Shown: positions 46,053 through 55,846 of the stretch, piece after piece | Numbering within the stretch: position 1 is the first letter of the stretch | How the letters are laid out: each line of letters starts with the position of its first letter | Source of the DNA: a virus | Virus record (IMG/VR): IMGVR_UViG_3300044911_002386 | Location: 103,812 to 167,811 of that record | Length of the DNA stretch: 64,000 nt | Strand: one strand, 5' to 3' | The notes under the pieces: generated by a model | What the model saw: only the letters and a program-made list of their open reading frames with translations | What the model was told of the DNA's origin: nothing | Databases searched by the model: none | Translations under genes and position numbers: made by a program

Positions 46053-48082
46053 TATAAGACTCCGTCACCCGTCGCTGTCGCGGTAACCGCACTCGGCGGC
46101 GTGTTTGAGCGTGTAGCGTACTCCCAGTAACCAGCCTGCGTGCCGCCGCCTTTGTAAAACGCGGCTTTAAACCATTCGTGCGTTGTCGGCAGAACGTATT
46201 TCGCACCGGTTTTACGCACTAACGTAAGATCAGAGTCAGAGCCGTCGTTTTCGGGCGTGGCAGCGTAGTTTGTAAAATCACCCGCCGGCGTATCGTCGCC
46301 AGTTGGGAATGCAGACGAGAATTGATACGAGCCGTTTTCTGTGGTACCCGGACCAGTCCGTCCGTTGTGCAGCCAGTTAGCGTAACGTATCGCAGAGTAC
46401 CATGAAACAAAATTAACAGGCTTCGCCGCCATGTTTTGTCTTATTTCGTACCGTGCCCCCGCTGATCCGGCCGCGTTATACACAATACCGCCGTGCACAT
46501 TACTTGCCATGTTAGCGTCGTAAAGCCCTAAAGTATTTGCACCGGTTGGATCTACGTTGTTTAAAAAATCAACATACTCCGCATTTGAGACTTCGTATTT
46601 CTGTATTTTGTAGGCATACGCGACGGCACCAAAACTACGGAAAAGAAATCCGTTTGAAGCCGCGTTTGAATTACCTATGTCGCCAACATCCATAAAGATA
46701 TTGCTATGCAAAATAACGGGGCTAGTCTCAAAACTTACCAGTCTAAAGCCGCATGTCGGCGTCTTTGCCGTGACGGATAAATACTGTTGAGTGTTTAAGC
46801 CAGAACCACTAGATATAAATCCTGTGCTGGCGAGTTTATCGAGGAGCACGTCGGTAAACGCGCCGCCTGGCGTATAAGCGTCAGCACTTGAACTTGCCTC
46901 AACCGAGCGCGTTTCTAACCATTCATTTACGTTGCCGTTCATGTCATATAACCCGTACGCGCTAGTACTGCCCGACGTGCCTACAGACAACAAATTACCG
47001 TTAGTCGTGGCGTTCCAGTTTGCCGCACCCGCATAATTTGCAGAATTAATCGGAGCAGGAGGCGAACTGCTTAACGGGATTACTTGTGTAGACGGTATGC
47101 TCCAAATACCCGCAGTATTTGCCGCTATGCCGCGTACACTAAATACATACGGTATGTTGTTCTGCAAATTTAAAATTGTTTTTGCAGTAGTAACGCTGCC
47201 AGTCAAAATACCATTACGACTGGGCAACCATGTTTGACCGTCGTCTATAGACCAACGTACAGCATACTGTGTAATTACCACGCCGCTCGGAATGCTGCCT
47301 GGCGTGCTCCAGTTTATAAGTGCAGACGCGTTATAAGCCGTGGCAGTCAGATTGCTTGGAGCAGCAAAACTTGTTGGCGTGACGATATCGGTCACGTTGC
47401 TCCACGCACCAACACCTAAACCATTTAACGCCCCGACCCGAAACCTATACTCGTGCCCGTTTGTTGCTGCTAACGAAAACGATCGTGCCGCAGATTCTGG
47501 TTTAGTTAAGGTAGTGAATACAGGCCACGCCGTAGACGAGTCAGGCCGCGAAGAAACTTGAATAACGTAATCAAAAACTGGTGTACCGCCGTTTGCAGCT
47601 GGTTCGCTCCAGTACAACGAAATAGTCGCGTTACCTGGTTCTGCCGTTAGATTAAGCGGCGCTGACGGCACTGTAAGCGTTGGCGGGACAACTACGGTGT
47701 CGGCAATAAACTCATACGAAACGGTGGCGTCTGCTCGAGCATCTATACCGGCTCTAACTTGAACCATATCTCCTGATTCAAGATAAATTGGGTTGTCGCG
47801 GCACACGGCAATAAGCGTTGCGTCGCGCGGTACCGTAATGGATTTGGCTAGATAAAAAGACTTTACTTCCGCGTACGCACCCGAGCCGACAATACGCACA
47901 ATACGAACATCAATGTCGACTGCGTAGTTTTCGTCTTTATTCGCGATAAATAGCGAGTTAATTTTGTATATGACGCCGGACTCGGGAGGATTCGCGACTA
48001 AAATTTGGTTGTAGTCTGTGACGTTTAAATAGTTCGTACGCCCATAAAGCGTCGTTGTATTTGCAATATTTGACTCGGCCAT
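46052..48082 (-). CDS. Tail protein with FnIII modules and circularly permuted FGE domain
   Basis: The ATG at 48082 has GGAGG six bases upstream; 676 aa. Residues 1-138 resemble the separate 123-aa protein at 55472-55843. Two FnIII-like modules follow (about 140-340). Then comes the C-terminal half of an FGE-sulfatase-type domain (about 344-451, with AYGLYDMNGNVNEW and CGFRLVSF) before its N-terminal half (about 464-676, with YKIQKYEVSNAEYVDFLN and KPVNFVSW...ANWLHNG, ending PPSAVTATATGDG). In known proteins the order is the reverse. FGE-type folds also serve as C-type-lectin-like binding modules; catalysis is not implied. Confidence 0.8.
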   Translation of the reverse strand: MAESNIANTTTLYGRTNYLNVTDYNQILVANPPESGVIYKINSLFIANKDENYAVDIDVRIVRIVGSGAYAEVKSFYLAKSITVPRDATLIAVCRDNPIYLESGDMVQVRAGIDARADATVSYEFIADTVVVPPTLTVPSAPLNLTAEPGNATISLYWSEPAANGGTPVFDYVIQVSSRPDSSTAWPVFTTLTKPESAARSFSLAATNGHEYRFRVGALNGLGVGAWSNVTDIVTPTSFAAPSNLTATAYNASALINWSTPGSIPSGVVITQYAVRWSIDDGQTWLPSRNGILTGSVTTAKTILNLQNNIPYVFSVRGIAANTAGIWSIPSTQVIPLSSSPPAPINSANYAGAANWNATTNGNLLSVGTSGSTSAYGLYDMNGNVNEWLETRSVEASSSADAYTPGGAFTDVLLDKLASTGFISSGSGLNTQQYLSVTAKTPTCGFRLVSFETSPVILHSNIFMDVGDIGNSNAASNGFLFRSFGAVAYAYKIQKYEVSNAEYVDFLNNVDPTGANTLGLYDANMASNVHGGIVYNAAGSAGARYEIRQNMAAKPVNFVSWYSAIRYANWLHNGRTGPGTTENGSYQFSSAFPTGDDTPAGDFTNYAATPENDGSDSDLTLVRKTGAKYVLPTTHEWFKAAFYKGGGTQAGYWEYATRSNTPPSAVTATATGDGVL

Positions 48083-48084
48083 TT

Positions 48085-49770
48085 TCAACCTCCAAAGATA
48101 AATGACGGCCAGATTACTCTAGGCCCTGTAGCGCCCGTAACGCCTGACTCGCCGCCTGGTGTGCCCGGTGGACCTGACGGGCCTGTGCCCCCTGTATCGC
48201 CTTTAGGGCCAGTCGGACCTGACGGGCCTGTTTGCCCGACAGCGGCAATGACGCGTACGCCATTAATGAATACCGCTGAAGGATCTGTCGGATCGATAAC
48301 AACAGTCGGGCCAGGGCCTGTAACCCCAGTTACACCAGTCATACCGGTGACGCCGACACCAGTAGCGCCTGTAACGCCAGCGCCGGCTGGGCCTGTAACC
48401 CCAGTTACACCAGTCATACCGGTGACGCCGACACCAGAAACACCGGTTACGCCTGTTTCGCCGGGCATCCCTGGCACGCCTGACGGGCCGTCAAGACCTG
48501 TGACGCCAGTAGGCCCTTCAACACCGCTAAAACCTTGTAAACCAGATACGCCGGTTGCACCAATGTCACCGCTAGGACCTGTAGGCCCCGTGGGGCCAGT
48601 TAAACCAGGGCCACCTGTTGCACCTGTTGCACCCGTTACACCCGTTAAGCCGGTTACACCAGACGCACCAGTTGCACCCGTTTCGCCCGCTGGCCCGGTT
48701 AGGCCTGTAACACCAGTAAAACCGGCTGGCCCTGTAATGCCCGTAGACCCCTCCGGACCAGTAATGCCCGTGGCACCTGTGATGCCAGTAACCCCAGTGA
48801 CGCCTTTTGCACCAGAAGCGCCCGTTATACCGACGCCCGTAACACCTGTAACGCCAGTGATTCCGGTGATGCCCGTGACGCCAGTTAAGCCCGTAACGCC
48901 TGTGGGCCCGCGTGTGCCAGATATACCGGATATGCCTGTCGCACCTGTTAAGCCAGTAGCGCCCATCTGCCCGATACCGGTTGGGCCTGTAATGCCGGTG
49001 GGTCCAGCCGGACCAGTAACGCCTGAAAGCCCCTGAAAGCCTGACACGCCAGTAGGGCCCGTCATACCAGTTACACCGCTCGGACCCGCAGGGCCCGTTG
49101 GTCCAGTAACACCAGTGAACCCAGTAGCACCACTAGAGCCCTGGTCGCCTTTTCTGCCATCAAAACCAGTGGCACCGATGCTACCCGCAGGGCCGGTGAC
49201 GCCGGTAACGCCCGTTAAACCAGTAGCACCTGTCTGACCGGTTACACCAGAAATGCCAGTGACACCAGTTAAACCAGTTGCGCCGGCAGACCCAGTTACA
49301 CCAGTGACACCTGTAACACCCGTGACACCTTTTGTGCCTGTGACGCCGGTTACACCGGTCGTGCCGCCTGGGCCAGTAGAGCCTGTTACGCCAGTAATAC
49401 CGGCGGGCCCTGACAGGCCAGAAGCGCCTGTAACACCAGTGACACCTTTTGTGCCTGTGGGGCCAGTAACGCCCGTCATGCCACGACCACCGCCCGGACC
49501 CGTAGGCCCTGGTGGCCCGCTAGGGCCGGTAGCGCCAGCTAACTCTGCTGGCAGTTGCGTTGCCGGAACTTTGCCAGACGAATCTAATCCGGCTACACCG
49601 CCCGGCTGCCCTATTAAGGAAGTCGTAATTGCACTTACAAGATCCAGGATCGCGCCGAGCGTTGTCTTTTTTGTTGTCGGCGGCGAGACCTGCTGGTCAA
49701 CAATCGCAACTAAGTCGTCACGACTAGGGTTCGCCTTGCCGGGCAAATCCGATATGCGTTTTTGTGCCAT
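48085..49770 (-). CDS. Collagen-like tail fibre protein
   Basis: The first 85 residues resemble a phage tail N-terminal module ([20 protein letters not shown] and [11 protein letters not shown]), followed by more than 400 residues of Gly-X-Thr triplets ([12 protein letters not shown]-type) and a short C-terminal end. The 561-aa protein should trimerise as a collagen-like helix. Phage collagen fibres form stiff tail extensions. It has an extended -10 candidate upstream. Confidence 0.85.
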   Translation of the reverse strand: MAQKRISDLPGKANPSRDDLVAIVDQQVSPPTTKKTTLGAILDLVSAITTSLIGQPGGVAGLDSSGKVPATQLPAELAGATGPSGPPGPTGPGGGRGMTGVTGPTGTKGVTGVTGASGLSGPAGITGVTGSTGPGGTTGVTGVTGTKGVTGVTGVTGVTGSAGATGLTGVTGISGVTGQTGATGLTGVTGVTGPAGSIGATGFDGRKGDQGSSGATGFTGVTGPTGPAGPSGVTGMTGPTGVSGFQGLSGVTGPAGPTGITGPTGIGQMGATGLTGATGISGISGTRGPTGVTGLTGVTGITGITGVTGVTGVGITGASGAKGVTGVTGITGATGITGPEGSTGITGPAGFTGVTGLTGPAGETGATGASGVTGLTGVTGATGATGGPGLTGPTGPTGPSGDIGATGVSGLQGFSGVEGPTGVTGLDGPSGVPGMPGETGVTGVSGVGVTGMTGVTGVTGPAGAGVTGATGVGVTGMTGVTGVTGPGPTVVIDPTDPSAVFINGVRVIAAVGQTGPSGPTGPKGDTGGTGPSGPPGTPGGESGVTGATGPRVIWPSFIFGG

Positions 49771-49804
49771 GGGCGATCTCGCAGCAAACGAAGGAGCAGC
49801 CTAT

Positions 49805-49813
49805 AAAATAGCA
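49805..49813 (-). promoter_or_regulatory. Candidate extended -10 for collagen-like gene
   Basis: On the minus strand TGCTATTTT fits TGnTATAAT with two mismatches, 35 bp before the gene. No good -35 is seen. This is a weak call. Confidence 0.3.
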
Positions 49814-49851
49814 TAATTTTGCCGGTTTACATACCGCGGGCAAGTATTACG

Positions 49852-50493
49852 CTAGTGGTGCATAAACCACTCGTCTGACGAGACAAAGGAATGAAACACG
49901 TTGTGCACCGGATAGCCAGTCACAATATTTTTATGCCCCTGCAGCGCGTAATTAAATGCGTGCATATCGTTTAAACCCGTGCACACGCTATTTAAACTAC
50001 CGAGCCGCAGCATAAATTTTACGATGTCTATGCCGCCTACGATGCCGCAATTGTAAAGATTTTTTGGTTTTTCCATATGCCCCCAAAAAGGGCACCCGTG
50101 AGCAAACTGTGCCAGCCAATTCCAATGATTAAATTCAAGCGACTCTGAGCCGGCATATAAAAAACCCGGAGCTGGTTTTGGTTTATTTAACATGACGACA
50201 TCACGTACGTCTGTGCACCATAGTTCTCCGTTAATCGGATGCCGCTTTAAATACGCTGCAATAACCACAAAACGATAAGTATGCGGTAGGCCTCGGCACA
50301 CAACCGGCACCTGAGTTACAGGTAAAAAACTACAGTCGGCATCTGTGAAGAGAACAGGCTGGTAGCCGTGATCGTTTACGGATTCTGCCCACGCACGCCC
50401 CATCTCCGGCGTCATTCGTTTATCGTGACTACCAGAATTTGGAATTTCACCCTTAGTGAACAGCGCCCCGAGAACATAACCAGTAGGCGGCAT
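49852..50493 (-). CDS. Glycosyltransferase-like protein (GT-A type)
   Basis: This 213-aa protein has ELWCTDVRDVVML, which supplies a DxD-like metal-binding motif, and NCGIVGG typical of donor-binding loops. It is compact for a GT-A enzyme. A GGGAG site precedes the ATG. It sits in a cluster with two plus-strand glycosyltransferases and a sulfotransferase, so surface-glycan modification is likely. Confidence 0.65.
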   Translation of the reverse strand: MPPTGYVLGALFTKGEIPNSGSHDKRMTPEMGRAWAESVNDHGYQPVLFTDADCSFLPVTQVPVVCRGLPHTYRFVVIAAYLKRHPINGELWCTDVRDVVMLNKPKPAPGFLYAGSESLEFNHWNWLAQFAHGCPFWGHMEKPKNLYNCGIVGGIDIVKFMLRLGSLNSVCTGLNDMHAFNYALQGHKNIVTGYPVHNVFHSFVSSDEWFMHH

Positions 50494-50575
50494 TTGGAAG
50501 CTCCCGGCGGCGTATTGCAGATTTTTACGGCATACATAGACTAGTGTTAGTTTAACAGACAGGCCCGCGCTAACT

Positions 50576-51442
50576 ATGCCGCACTACTTAGCCGTACTAG
50601 CCGTTTTTAGGAATGAGGCTAGTTTTATGTCCGCCTGGTTAGAGCATTATTTTATGCGCGGCGTAGAGCACATATACCTATTAGACGACGGCAGCACAGA
50701 TGATTTCTACACGCCTACATTTAACAAGTATTTAAACGCTGGCCAGATCACGCTACGGCATGTCGCGCCAGAGGACTATGACAACAAAAAAATGGAGCGC
50801 CAGCGGTACCTGTACAACAAGTACTTTGGTGACGTCGTAAGCCAGACTTTTTGGCTGGGAATCCTAGACTTAGACGAATTTTACTACTCGCCCGTGGAGA
50901 AGAGTTTAGCCACGCTGCTGAGCCAATATGAAACTAGTTCGTACCAGGAAATTCTTGCAGATTGGTACTGGTTCGGATCTGCGGGGTACATACAGCAGCC
51001 AACTGATACTGTGGGTTCTTTTTTATATCGGTCGGCTGGCCTGTCTCGCACGTACAATTACCACGCCGAGGGCTACCACCACGAATGGTGTTGCAAGTCA
51101 TTCAGCAAAACAAAAACAATCGCACAACTTAGTCATCATTTCAACTATTATCGCAGGCACCGCACGGCAAATTTTTGCACGCAAGGTAAAGCTGGCAACG
51201 AAGATTTTAGTTTTAATCTATCACGCCACGGCCTAGGTTTTATCAACCACTACATTGGTGCACGAGATTATTACGCAACTAAAAAAACACGGGGTTCTTG
51301 CAACAACAGCGCTATCGTGCGAGACGAAACGCTATACGACAAACTTAATAAAAACGACATCTTCGATCCACGTTTAGCAGAGCAAACTAATGCCAGACCG
51401 TTTACCGATTCTCGTGATCCAAAACACGTGGTATCACTTTGA
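50576..51442 (+). CDS. Glycosyltransferase of GT2/GT92-like family
   Basis: This 288-aa protein opens with AVLAVFRNEASFMSAWLEHY and has LLDDGSTDDF and GILDLDEFYY (DxD), matching Glyco_tranf_2_4/GT92-like enzymes. The ribosome site is weak. The C-terminus holds Tyr/His-rich sequence seen in this family. It overlaps the next gene by 53 bases. Confidence 0.75.
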   Translation: MPHYLAVLAVFRNEASFMSAWLEHYFMRGVEHIYLLDDGSTDDFYTPTFNKYLNAGQITLRHVAPEDYDNKKMERQRYLYNKYFGDVVSQTFWLGILDLDEFYYSPVEKSLATLLSQYETSSYQEILADWYWFGSAGYIQQPTDTVGSFLYRSAGLSRTYNYHAEGYHHEWCCKSFSKTKTIAQLSHHFNYYRRHRTANFCTQGKAGNEDFSFNLSRHGLGFINHYIGARDYYATKKTRGSCNNSAIVRDETLYDKLNKNDIFDPRLAEQTNARPFTDSRDPKHVVSL

Positions 51443-52406
51443 AACTACCATCGCCATATACCAGTTACTTGAAGACGCAGGCTACAAACCTTACGTTTAT
51501 CGGTGCGCCCCCGGCGAAGATGTTTTTAACCAGGCTATATTTTTAAAAGAGAAAAACATTGCCGTAGCCAATAATGACGTAATTAAAAAAGCCGCCGCTG
51601 GTATAGTTATCTCGGCGTATCCGAACCCGCATGTTGATAAAAAAGAAGCGATTCCTAACGCGGCGCATCTTTGCCTGCCGCCTGAGTTGCGAAACAAACT
51701 GCTGTTTATTTCGCATCGGTTTCGTCGCTTAGATGATTACGTAAATAACTTGTTTGGAATTACGGCCAAAAACACGTTCTGCCTGTCGCCCAATTCGGAG
51801 CGCATAGGAATTGATTACTTGTTTTTAGTCGCCAGTCCCGTAACACCGGAGACTGTGCCGTATACGCGGCCGTTAAAATTGGCCGTGCAGGGGCACCTAG
51901 AACTTGAGAACAGGCGTATCGAGTGGCTATCTGCGGCCCTCAAAAAAAGAACATGCGCCGAGTTTGCGTTACAAATTATCGGCACACATGCGGGCACGAT
52001 AGCCGGACCTCATTTTGAAAACTGCAACGACGTAACGTTTGTTCACGGGCCGAGCGAACAAGAATTTTATTCTCGCTTATCGCGCGACACTCATTTTTTG
52101 CTGCCGCTAATAGACGGCGAAATGAAACGAAAAACTTATGTTATCGAGCGGTACAGCAGCAATTTTATGCTGGCATGGGCGCTGGAAAAACCAGTGTTCT
52201 GCCATGAGGTATTCAAAGACATTTACAATACGCCAGGTATTTACTACAACTACGGCAACGTAGCTGAACAGTTTGACGAGTTGCTGGCCACAAGTGAGAC
52301 GACTTACGGCTTATTATTAAAGCGTATGCGTGACCAAAAAAAAATACACCAACAAAGTAACACAATAAAATTGCGTGAAAAATTAACGCAAATTATTCAG
52401 GGTTAA
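51390..52406 (+). CDS. Glycosyltransferase-like protein (GT-B type)
   Basis: This 338-aa protein has two Rossmann-like halves: an N-terminal one with ILVIQNTWYHFETTI and a C-terminal one with KLAVQGHLELENRRIEWL and HFLLPLID...AWALEKPVFCHE. The final segment resembles the donor-site region of GT4-like enzymes, but the E-x7-E is not clear. It is probably a sugar transferase. The end overlaps the convergent minus gene by 14 bases. Confidence 0.6.
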   Translation: MPDRLPILVIQNTWYHFETTIAIYQLLEDAGYKPYVYRCAPGEDVFNQAIFLKEKNIAVANNDVIKKAAAGIVISAYPNPHVDKKEAIPNAAHLCLPPELRNKLLFISHRFRRLDDYVNNLFGITAKNTFCLSPNSERIGIDYLFLVASPVTPETVPYTRPLKLAVQGHLELENRRIEWLSAALKKRTCAEFALQIIGTHAGTIAGPHFENCNDVTFVHGPSEQEFYSRLSRDTHFLLPLIDGEMKRKTYVIERYSSNFMLAWALEKPVFCHEVFKDIYNTPGIYYNYGNVAEQFDELLATSETTYGLLLKRMRDQKKIHQQSNTIKLREKLTQIIQG

Positions 52407-52731
52407 CGGGCGGCGAGATATTCAGCGACCCGTCTTCGTTGTATGTAAACTCGCCTACAACGGAGAGCCCCGGGATTACAGATTCAGGCTTAATCTCTGC
52501 CAGCAGAGCCCCGATCTTGGCATGGAGTTGGAAGAGTTCTACGCCGTCTGTGCCTAGCGCCGCGGCAATCTCTTGCGGAGTTGCCTGCGGATTCTGCCAA
52601 AACAGTTTGGAGTTTTGCGAGAAAGCCCCCGTAAGATTTCGGAATATATTGCGGGCGTTTTGTTTAAGTTGGTTGGCAATGCGCGTAGCTGGGTCAATGG
52701 CCGGAGATGTTTCTGGGTCGAGAACGCTCAT
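52393..52731 (-). CDS. Small tail-region protein, 112 aa
   Basis: This 112-aa protein is helical, with ARNIFRNLTGAFSQNSKLFW and a Gly/Asp-containing C-terminus. It resembles short tail-associated proteins I have seen beside fibre genes in large phages (ATPQEIAAALGTD). The function is unknown. Confidence 0.6.
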   Translation of the reverse strand: MSVLDPETSPAIDPATRIANQLKQNARNIFRNLTGAFSQNSKLFWQNPQATPQEIAAALGTDGVELFQLHAKIGALLAEIKPESVIPGLSVVGEFTYNEDGSLNISPPVNPE

Positions 52732-52761
52732 GGTTAGTCCTTTGTTTAAAAATAGCGTAAA

Positions 52762-53508
52762 TCAAAGATTCGCCGTTGTCGCTAGTACCGGTGCCGGCGT
52801 CGTGTCCGGAGTAAACACATAACCCGGCTCAGTAATATTATCAAATAATTGCTGGTCTGCCGAGTAATACAGCCGCACAGCAGTTTCTTGTTCTTCTGTT
52901 AACACGGCTTTTTTTCGCTTTGCCTTGTTTGCTTCCGGTATTGGCGCCGCGATCTCAAGAAACTCCCAAGCGGCTTTCATGTCGCGGGGGAACTTAAAGC
53001 AGGTGGTCGGCCCTACGGCGTATTCGTGCTGATGGAGAAAGTGTACGTTGTCGCGCAAGAACCCAAAGCGAGGCGGTTTTTTTCCTCGGGCTATCATCTG
53101 GTTCGCTGTGCGGGTATTTTGCCGCGTTCGGTAATCCAGTTGTTTTTGCCACTGCGCGGCGGGTAAATTGCTTGGTTTGGGGCGGAGACACTGCACGTCA
53201 GCGATGATCGAGTCTATGGCGTTTTGGATATTGCCGGGTTTAATGTTTATCTGCTGGCACGCGGACACAAAACGATCAACCGGGTCACGGACAAGTAGCA
53301 CCACAGGCTTTGTCGGCGTCGGCGATCCGCTACACATCCAATGCCACAATTCAGTTTCAGGTGATTTGCCTTCTGGATACGCTGCAGTACGTATCAGCCA
53401 ATCTTGCCGCGGATAAAACTGCTGGATAATAGCCCGCGCCATGCTGCTCGAACCAACTTTGGCGTTAAGCGCAACAGAGTATTTTGGCGTGCCGTAATAG
53501 AAAATCAT
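52762..53508 (-). CDS. Sulfotransferase
   Basis: This 248-aa protein has NAKVGSSSMAR (15-25), the 5'-phosphosulfate loop that binds PAPS, and VLLVRDPVDRFVSAC (70-84), the 3'-phosphate motif, in the order of the cytosolic/Golgi-type sulfotransferase fold. It would add sulfate to sugars or peptides using PAPS. The start overlaps the fibre stop as TAATG, linking it to the fibre operon. Confidence 0.8.
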   Translation of the reverse strand: MIFYYGTPKYSVALNAKVGSSSMARAIIQQFYPRQDWLIRTAAYPEGKSPETELWHWMCSGSPTPTKPVVLLVRDPVDRFVSACQQINIKPGNIQNAIDSIIADVQCLRPKPSNLPAAQWQKQLDYRTRQNTRTANQMIARGKKPPRFGFLRDNVHFLHQHEYAVGPTTCFKFPRDMKAAWEFLEIAAPIPEANKAKRKKAVLTEEQETAVRLYYSADQQLFDNITEPGYVFTPDTTPAPVLATTANL

Positions 53509-55472
53509 TATAGTGCCGTAAGTTGCGCAGTCGGTGGCGTGAAGGTAGCCGTGTAAAGAGCGGTACCGCGAGTCAGCCGGATGTCGTCAAGATAACTATT
53601 GGCGGTCATACGTGTTGCGGTGTTGTTGGCCTGCGCACCGATCGATATCTGACCATTCGAGCCGATTACCGTGTTTGCGGGCAGGGTGACAGAGAGCCGC
53701 TGCACTCCGCCAGCGTATACGCGCACATTATCGTTCTCTCTAACGAGCGCTACGTGCGTCCACGTCGATAACGGAACATGCGTCGCCGGCGACCAATTGT
53801 ATGAGCCGCCTGCGATGAAAAGACTAGTTGAGTCGCTCCCCACGCGCCACAAAATTTGGCCGTCGAGATCAAAAATAGGCGTCGCTGCCCCACGGGACGC
53901 CAAGTAAACCCACATTTCTATCGTAAAGTTTTCGGTGCCCAAAACATTGGCAGAATTGCCGCTGGAGTTGTCGAGCCAATTGCTGCCGTTGAAAAGAATC
54001 GAAGCCGAACCATACTTAAACTGCGTTGTGCTTGTAACGGGCCCGGAACTGCTTTGATGAACGCGGCGGATAGTTTGTGCTGTTACGCTAGAGTCTGTAA
54101 TCGTGATTCCGTTATTGTCCCCGTTGCCGTTTAACAAGAGTGTCGTGGCCGGAGGCACGCTACCAAATACCGTATAGCCCTTCGCGGTGGCTATAGAGGG
54201 CGTGTCGGATGATATGCCGGGGTTGCCCTGCACGCTCAAAATACCGTCGTCGCAAGCGCCGAGATCTGTATAGAACTGATTCAAATCAGCGGCCGCGAGA
54301 TCGTTGTTCTTTAAACTTGCAAATTCTGGCGGGCCGGGAACCCACTGTGGAGTATACCGATTGTAATAATACGGATATCCGACATACGTGTATATCCAGT
54401 TGTTAGTGCCGGGGCCGCGATCGATTGTGAGGCTTTCTCCCCGCAACTTGGTAATGTTGTTAGACGACACGTCGAAGCCGTCAAACTGACCGATTGGTGT
54501 AAATACGAAGTCTGTATTGAAGTTGTACAGGAGTGCCGTGTTGGCGATTGCGGTGAGGGGTGCCGTAGGCGGCGTAAAGTTGGCTGTGTACACAGCAGCC
54601 TGCGTCTGCCGGAAATCGTCAATGAAACCTTCGATATAAGCATCGTAGTTCGGGGCGCCTCCGATTGAGATAATGTTATTCGTTACGGTCGCCGAGTAGT
54701 CTTGCGTGCTCGTTCCAACGCTGGTGCCGTCAATGTACAGCGTGTTCGTGCCACTGTTCCGCACTAAGGCAATATGAACCCATGTGTTTAACGCCGGAAC
54801 TGATCCGCCAGCGATGCCCGAGGAGATTCCGTTGCTAACCTGCATCTGACCGCTTAAATAATACATATGCAGGCCGCCCTGCCCGCTCTGGATATCGCCG
54901 GCTTCGTAAAAGGTAGGAAAACTGTTACCGCCATCGCCGGAACGCCGAAACCAAAATTCTATCGTGAAGTTTGACGAGTAGTTAAACGCAATAGATGTCC
55001 TGAGATAGTCGCCGTTGCCGTCAAAATAAGCGCTCGCCCCGCCATGCTTGCTTTGTGCGGTGCTGATAGCGACGTCGCCGTGTTTGTATGCCAACGCCGC
55101 ACTGCTAGACGAATCGGTAATCGCCAGCCGCACCGGGTAAATCTCAAACGCGCGATAGCCACCCGCGGCGGCTTTGCTGAACGTGTCACCTGAAAGATAG
55201 TTTGAAATAGTGTTGTCCCACCATTTCACGTTATAGCGCCCGGTGTCAGTTGCAGCCGTGCCCGTGACTAGCCCAGAAGACTTTGTCGTTAAGCCCCACA
55301 AGCGCGTATAGCCAACAGTCGAGAACGCTGGCGTAGCCGTGCCTTCGACCGGCCACGTACCGGCGGCCCGATTGGCGTATACATCGCGAGGCGTCCATAT
55401 CCCCGCAGCCGCATTAGCACTTGGTACGGGCGTTACGAAACCAGCCGCGTAACCACCTGACGGGCGGGGCAT
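53508..55472 (-). CDS. Tail fibre with two LamG-like domains
   Basis: This 654-aa protein has two LamG-type repeats: HGGASAYFDGNGDYLRTS to IEGFIDDFRQTQAAVY, and GSASILFNGSNWLDNSS to YLDDIRLTRGTALY. Each keeps the family FxG...FTIExW...IDDxRxT pattern. LamG modules bind carbohydrate or protein ligands. It is coupled by TAATG on both ends. Confidence 0.8.
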   Translation of the reverse strand: MPRPSGGYAAGFVTPVPSANAAAGIWTPRDVYANRAAGTWPVEGTATPAFSTVGYTRLWGLTTKSSGLVTGTAATDTGRYNVKWWDNTISNYLSGDTFSKAAAGGYRAFEIYPVRLAITDSSSSAALAYKHGDVAISTAQSKHGGASAYFDGNGDYLRTSIAFNYSSNFTIEFWFRRSGDGGNSFPTFYEAGDIQSGQGGLHMYYLSGQMQVSNGISSGIAGGSVPALNTWVHIALVRNSGTNTLYIDGTSVGTSTQDYSATVTNNIISIGGAPNYDAYIEGFIDDFRQTQAAVYTANFTPPTAPLTAIANTALLYNFNTDFVFTPIGQFDGFDVSSNNITKLRGESLTIDRGPGTNNWIYTYVGYPYYYNRYTPQWVPGPPEFASLKNNDLAAADLNQFYTDLGACDDGILSVQGNPGISSDTPSIATAKGYTVFGSVPPATTLLLNGNGDNNGITITDSSVTAQTIRRVHQSSSGPVTSTTQFKYGSASILFNGSNWLDNSSGNSANVLGTENFTIEMWVYLASRGAATPIFDLDGQILWRVGSDSTSLFIAGGSYNWSPATHVPLSTWTHVALVRENDNVRVYAGGVQRLSVTLPANTVIGSNGQISIGAQANNTATRMTANSYLDDIRLTRGTALYTATFTPPTAQLTAL

Positions 55473-55843
55473 TAGGCAACCTCTTCATACGAGCAAACAA
55501 CGTCAAGAATACTTGCTGTGCCAGCTGTAACTGTGATGCGCTTGTTTTCTTCCAGCCACACCGGATTTTCTTTGCCAACTAAAATAACAACAGCGCCTAC
55601 GGGTACAGTTACCGTAGCGGCAAGGGCGTAACCCGTACCAGCGCTCGCGGCCGTATAGATTTTTGCGGCAATAGACGCGCTGGTGGTAGCAGAAGTGTTC
55701 GCTACGGTTATGTTAGCAATACGTAGTGCTTTATTGCTAGACGCAGCGTTTGACAGCAGCGTCGTTTCGCTCGTTGAAGACAAGGACACGTACGTCGTCT
55801 TGCCAGTGACTGTTGTCGGAGCCTGTAGATTTGGTGCAGCCAT
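55472..55843 (-). CDS. Tail module protein, 123 aa
   Basis: This beta-rich protein resembles the first 138 residues of the FGE-permuted tail protein at 46052-48082, notably VTVPVGAVVILVGKENPVWL against ITVPRDATLIAVCRDNPIYL. It may be a baseplate or fibre-adaptor unit that can occur alone or fused. Confidence 0.65.
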   Translation of the reverse strand: MAAPNLQAPTTVTGKTTYVSLSSTSETTLLSNAASSNKALRIANITVANTSATTSASIAAKIYTAASAGTGYALAATVTVPVGAVVILVGKENPVWLEENKRITVTAGTASILDVVCSYEEVA

Positions 55844-55846
55844 TGT

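Noticed and set aside
46052-48082. Diversity-generating retroelement target
   Set aside because: An FGE/C-type-lectin-like domain could be a DGR target, but no reverse transcriptase or template repeat was seen in the window, and the usual variable end is not C-terminal here.
48300-49500. CRISPR-like look of short spaced repeats
   Set aside because: Repeat units are multiples of nine bases, vary throughout, are coding and have no unique spacers of constant length.
48161-49816. Long plus-strand frames rich in Pro and Val opposite the collagen-like gene
   Set aside because: They are the complement of Gly-X-Thr codons (PVTPVTP-type), a known side effect of repetitive collagen DNA, with no ribosome site.
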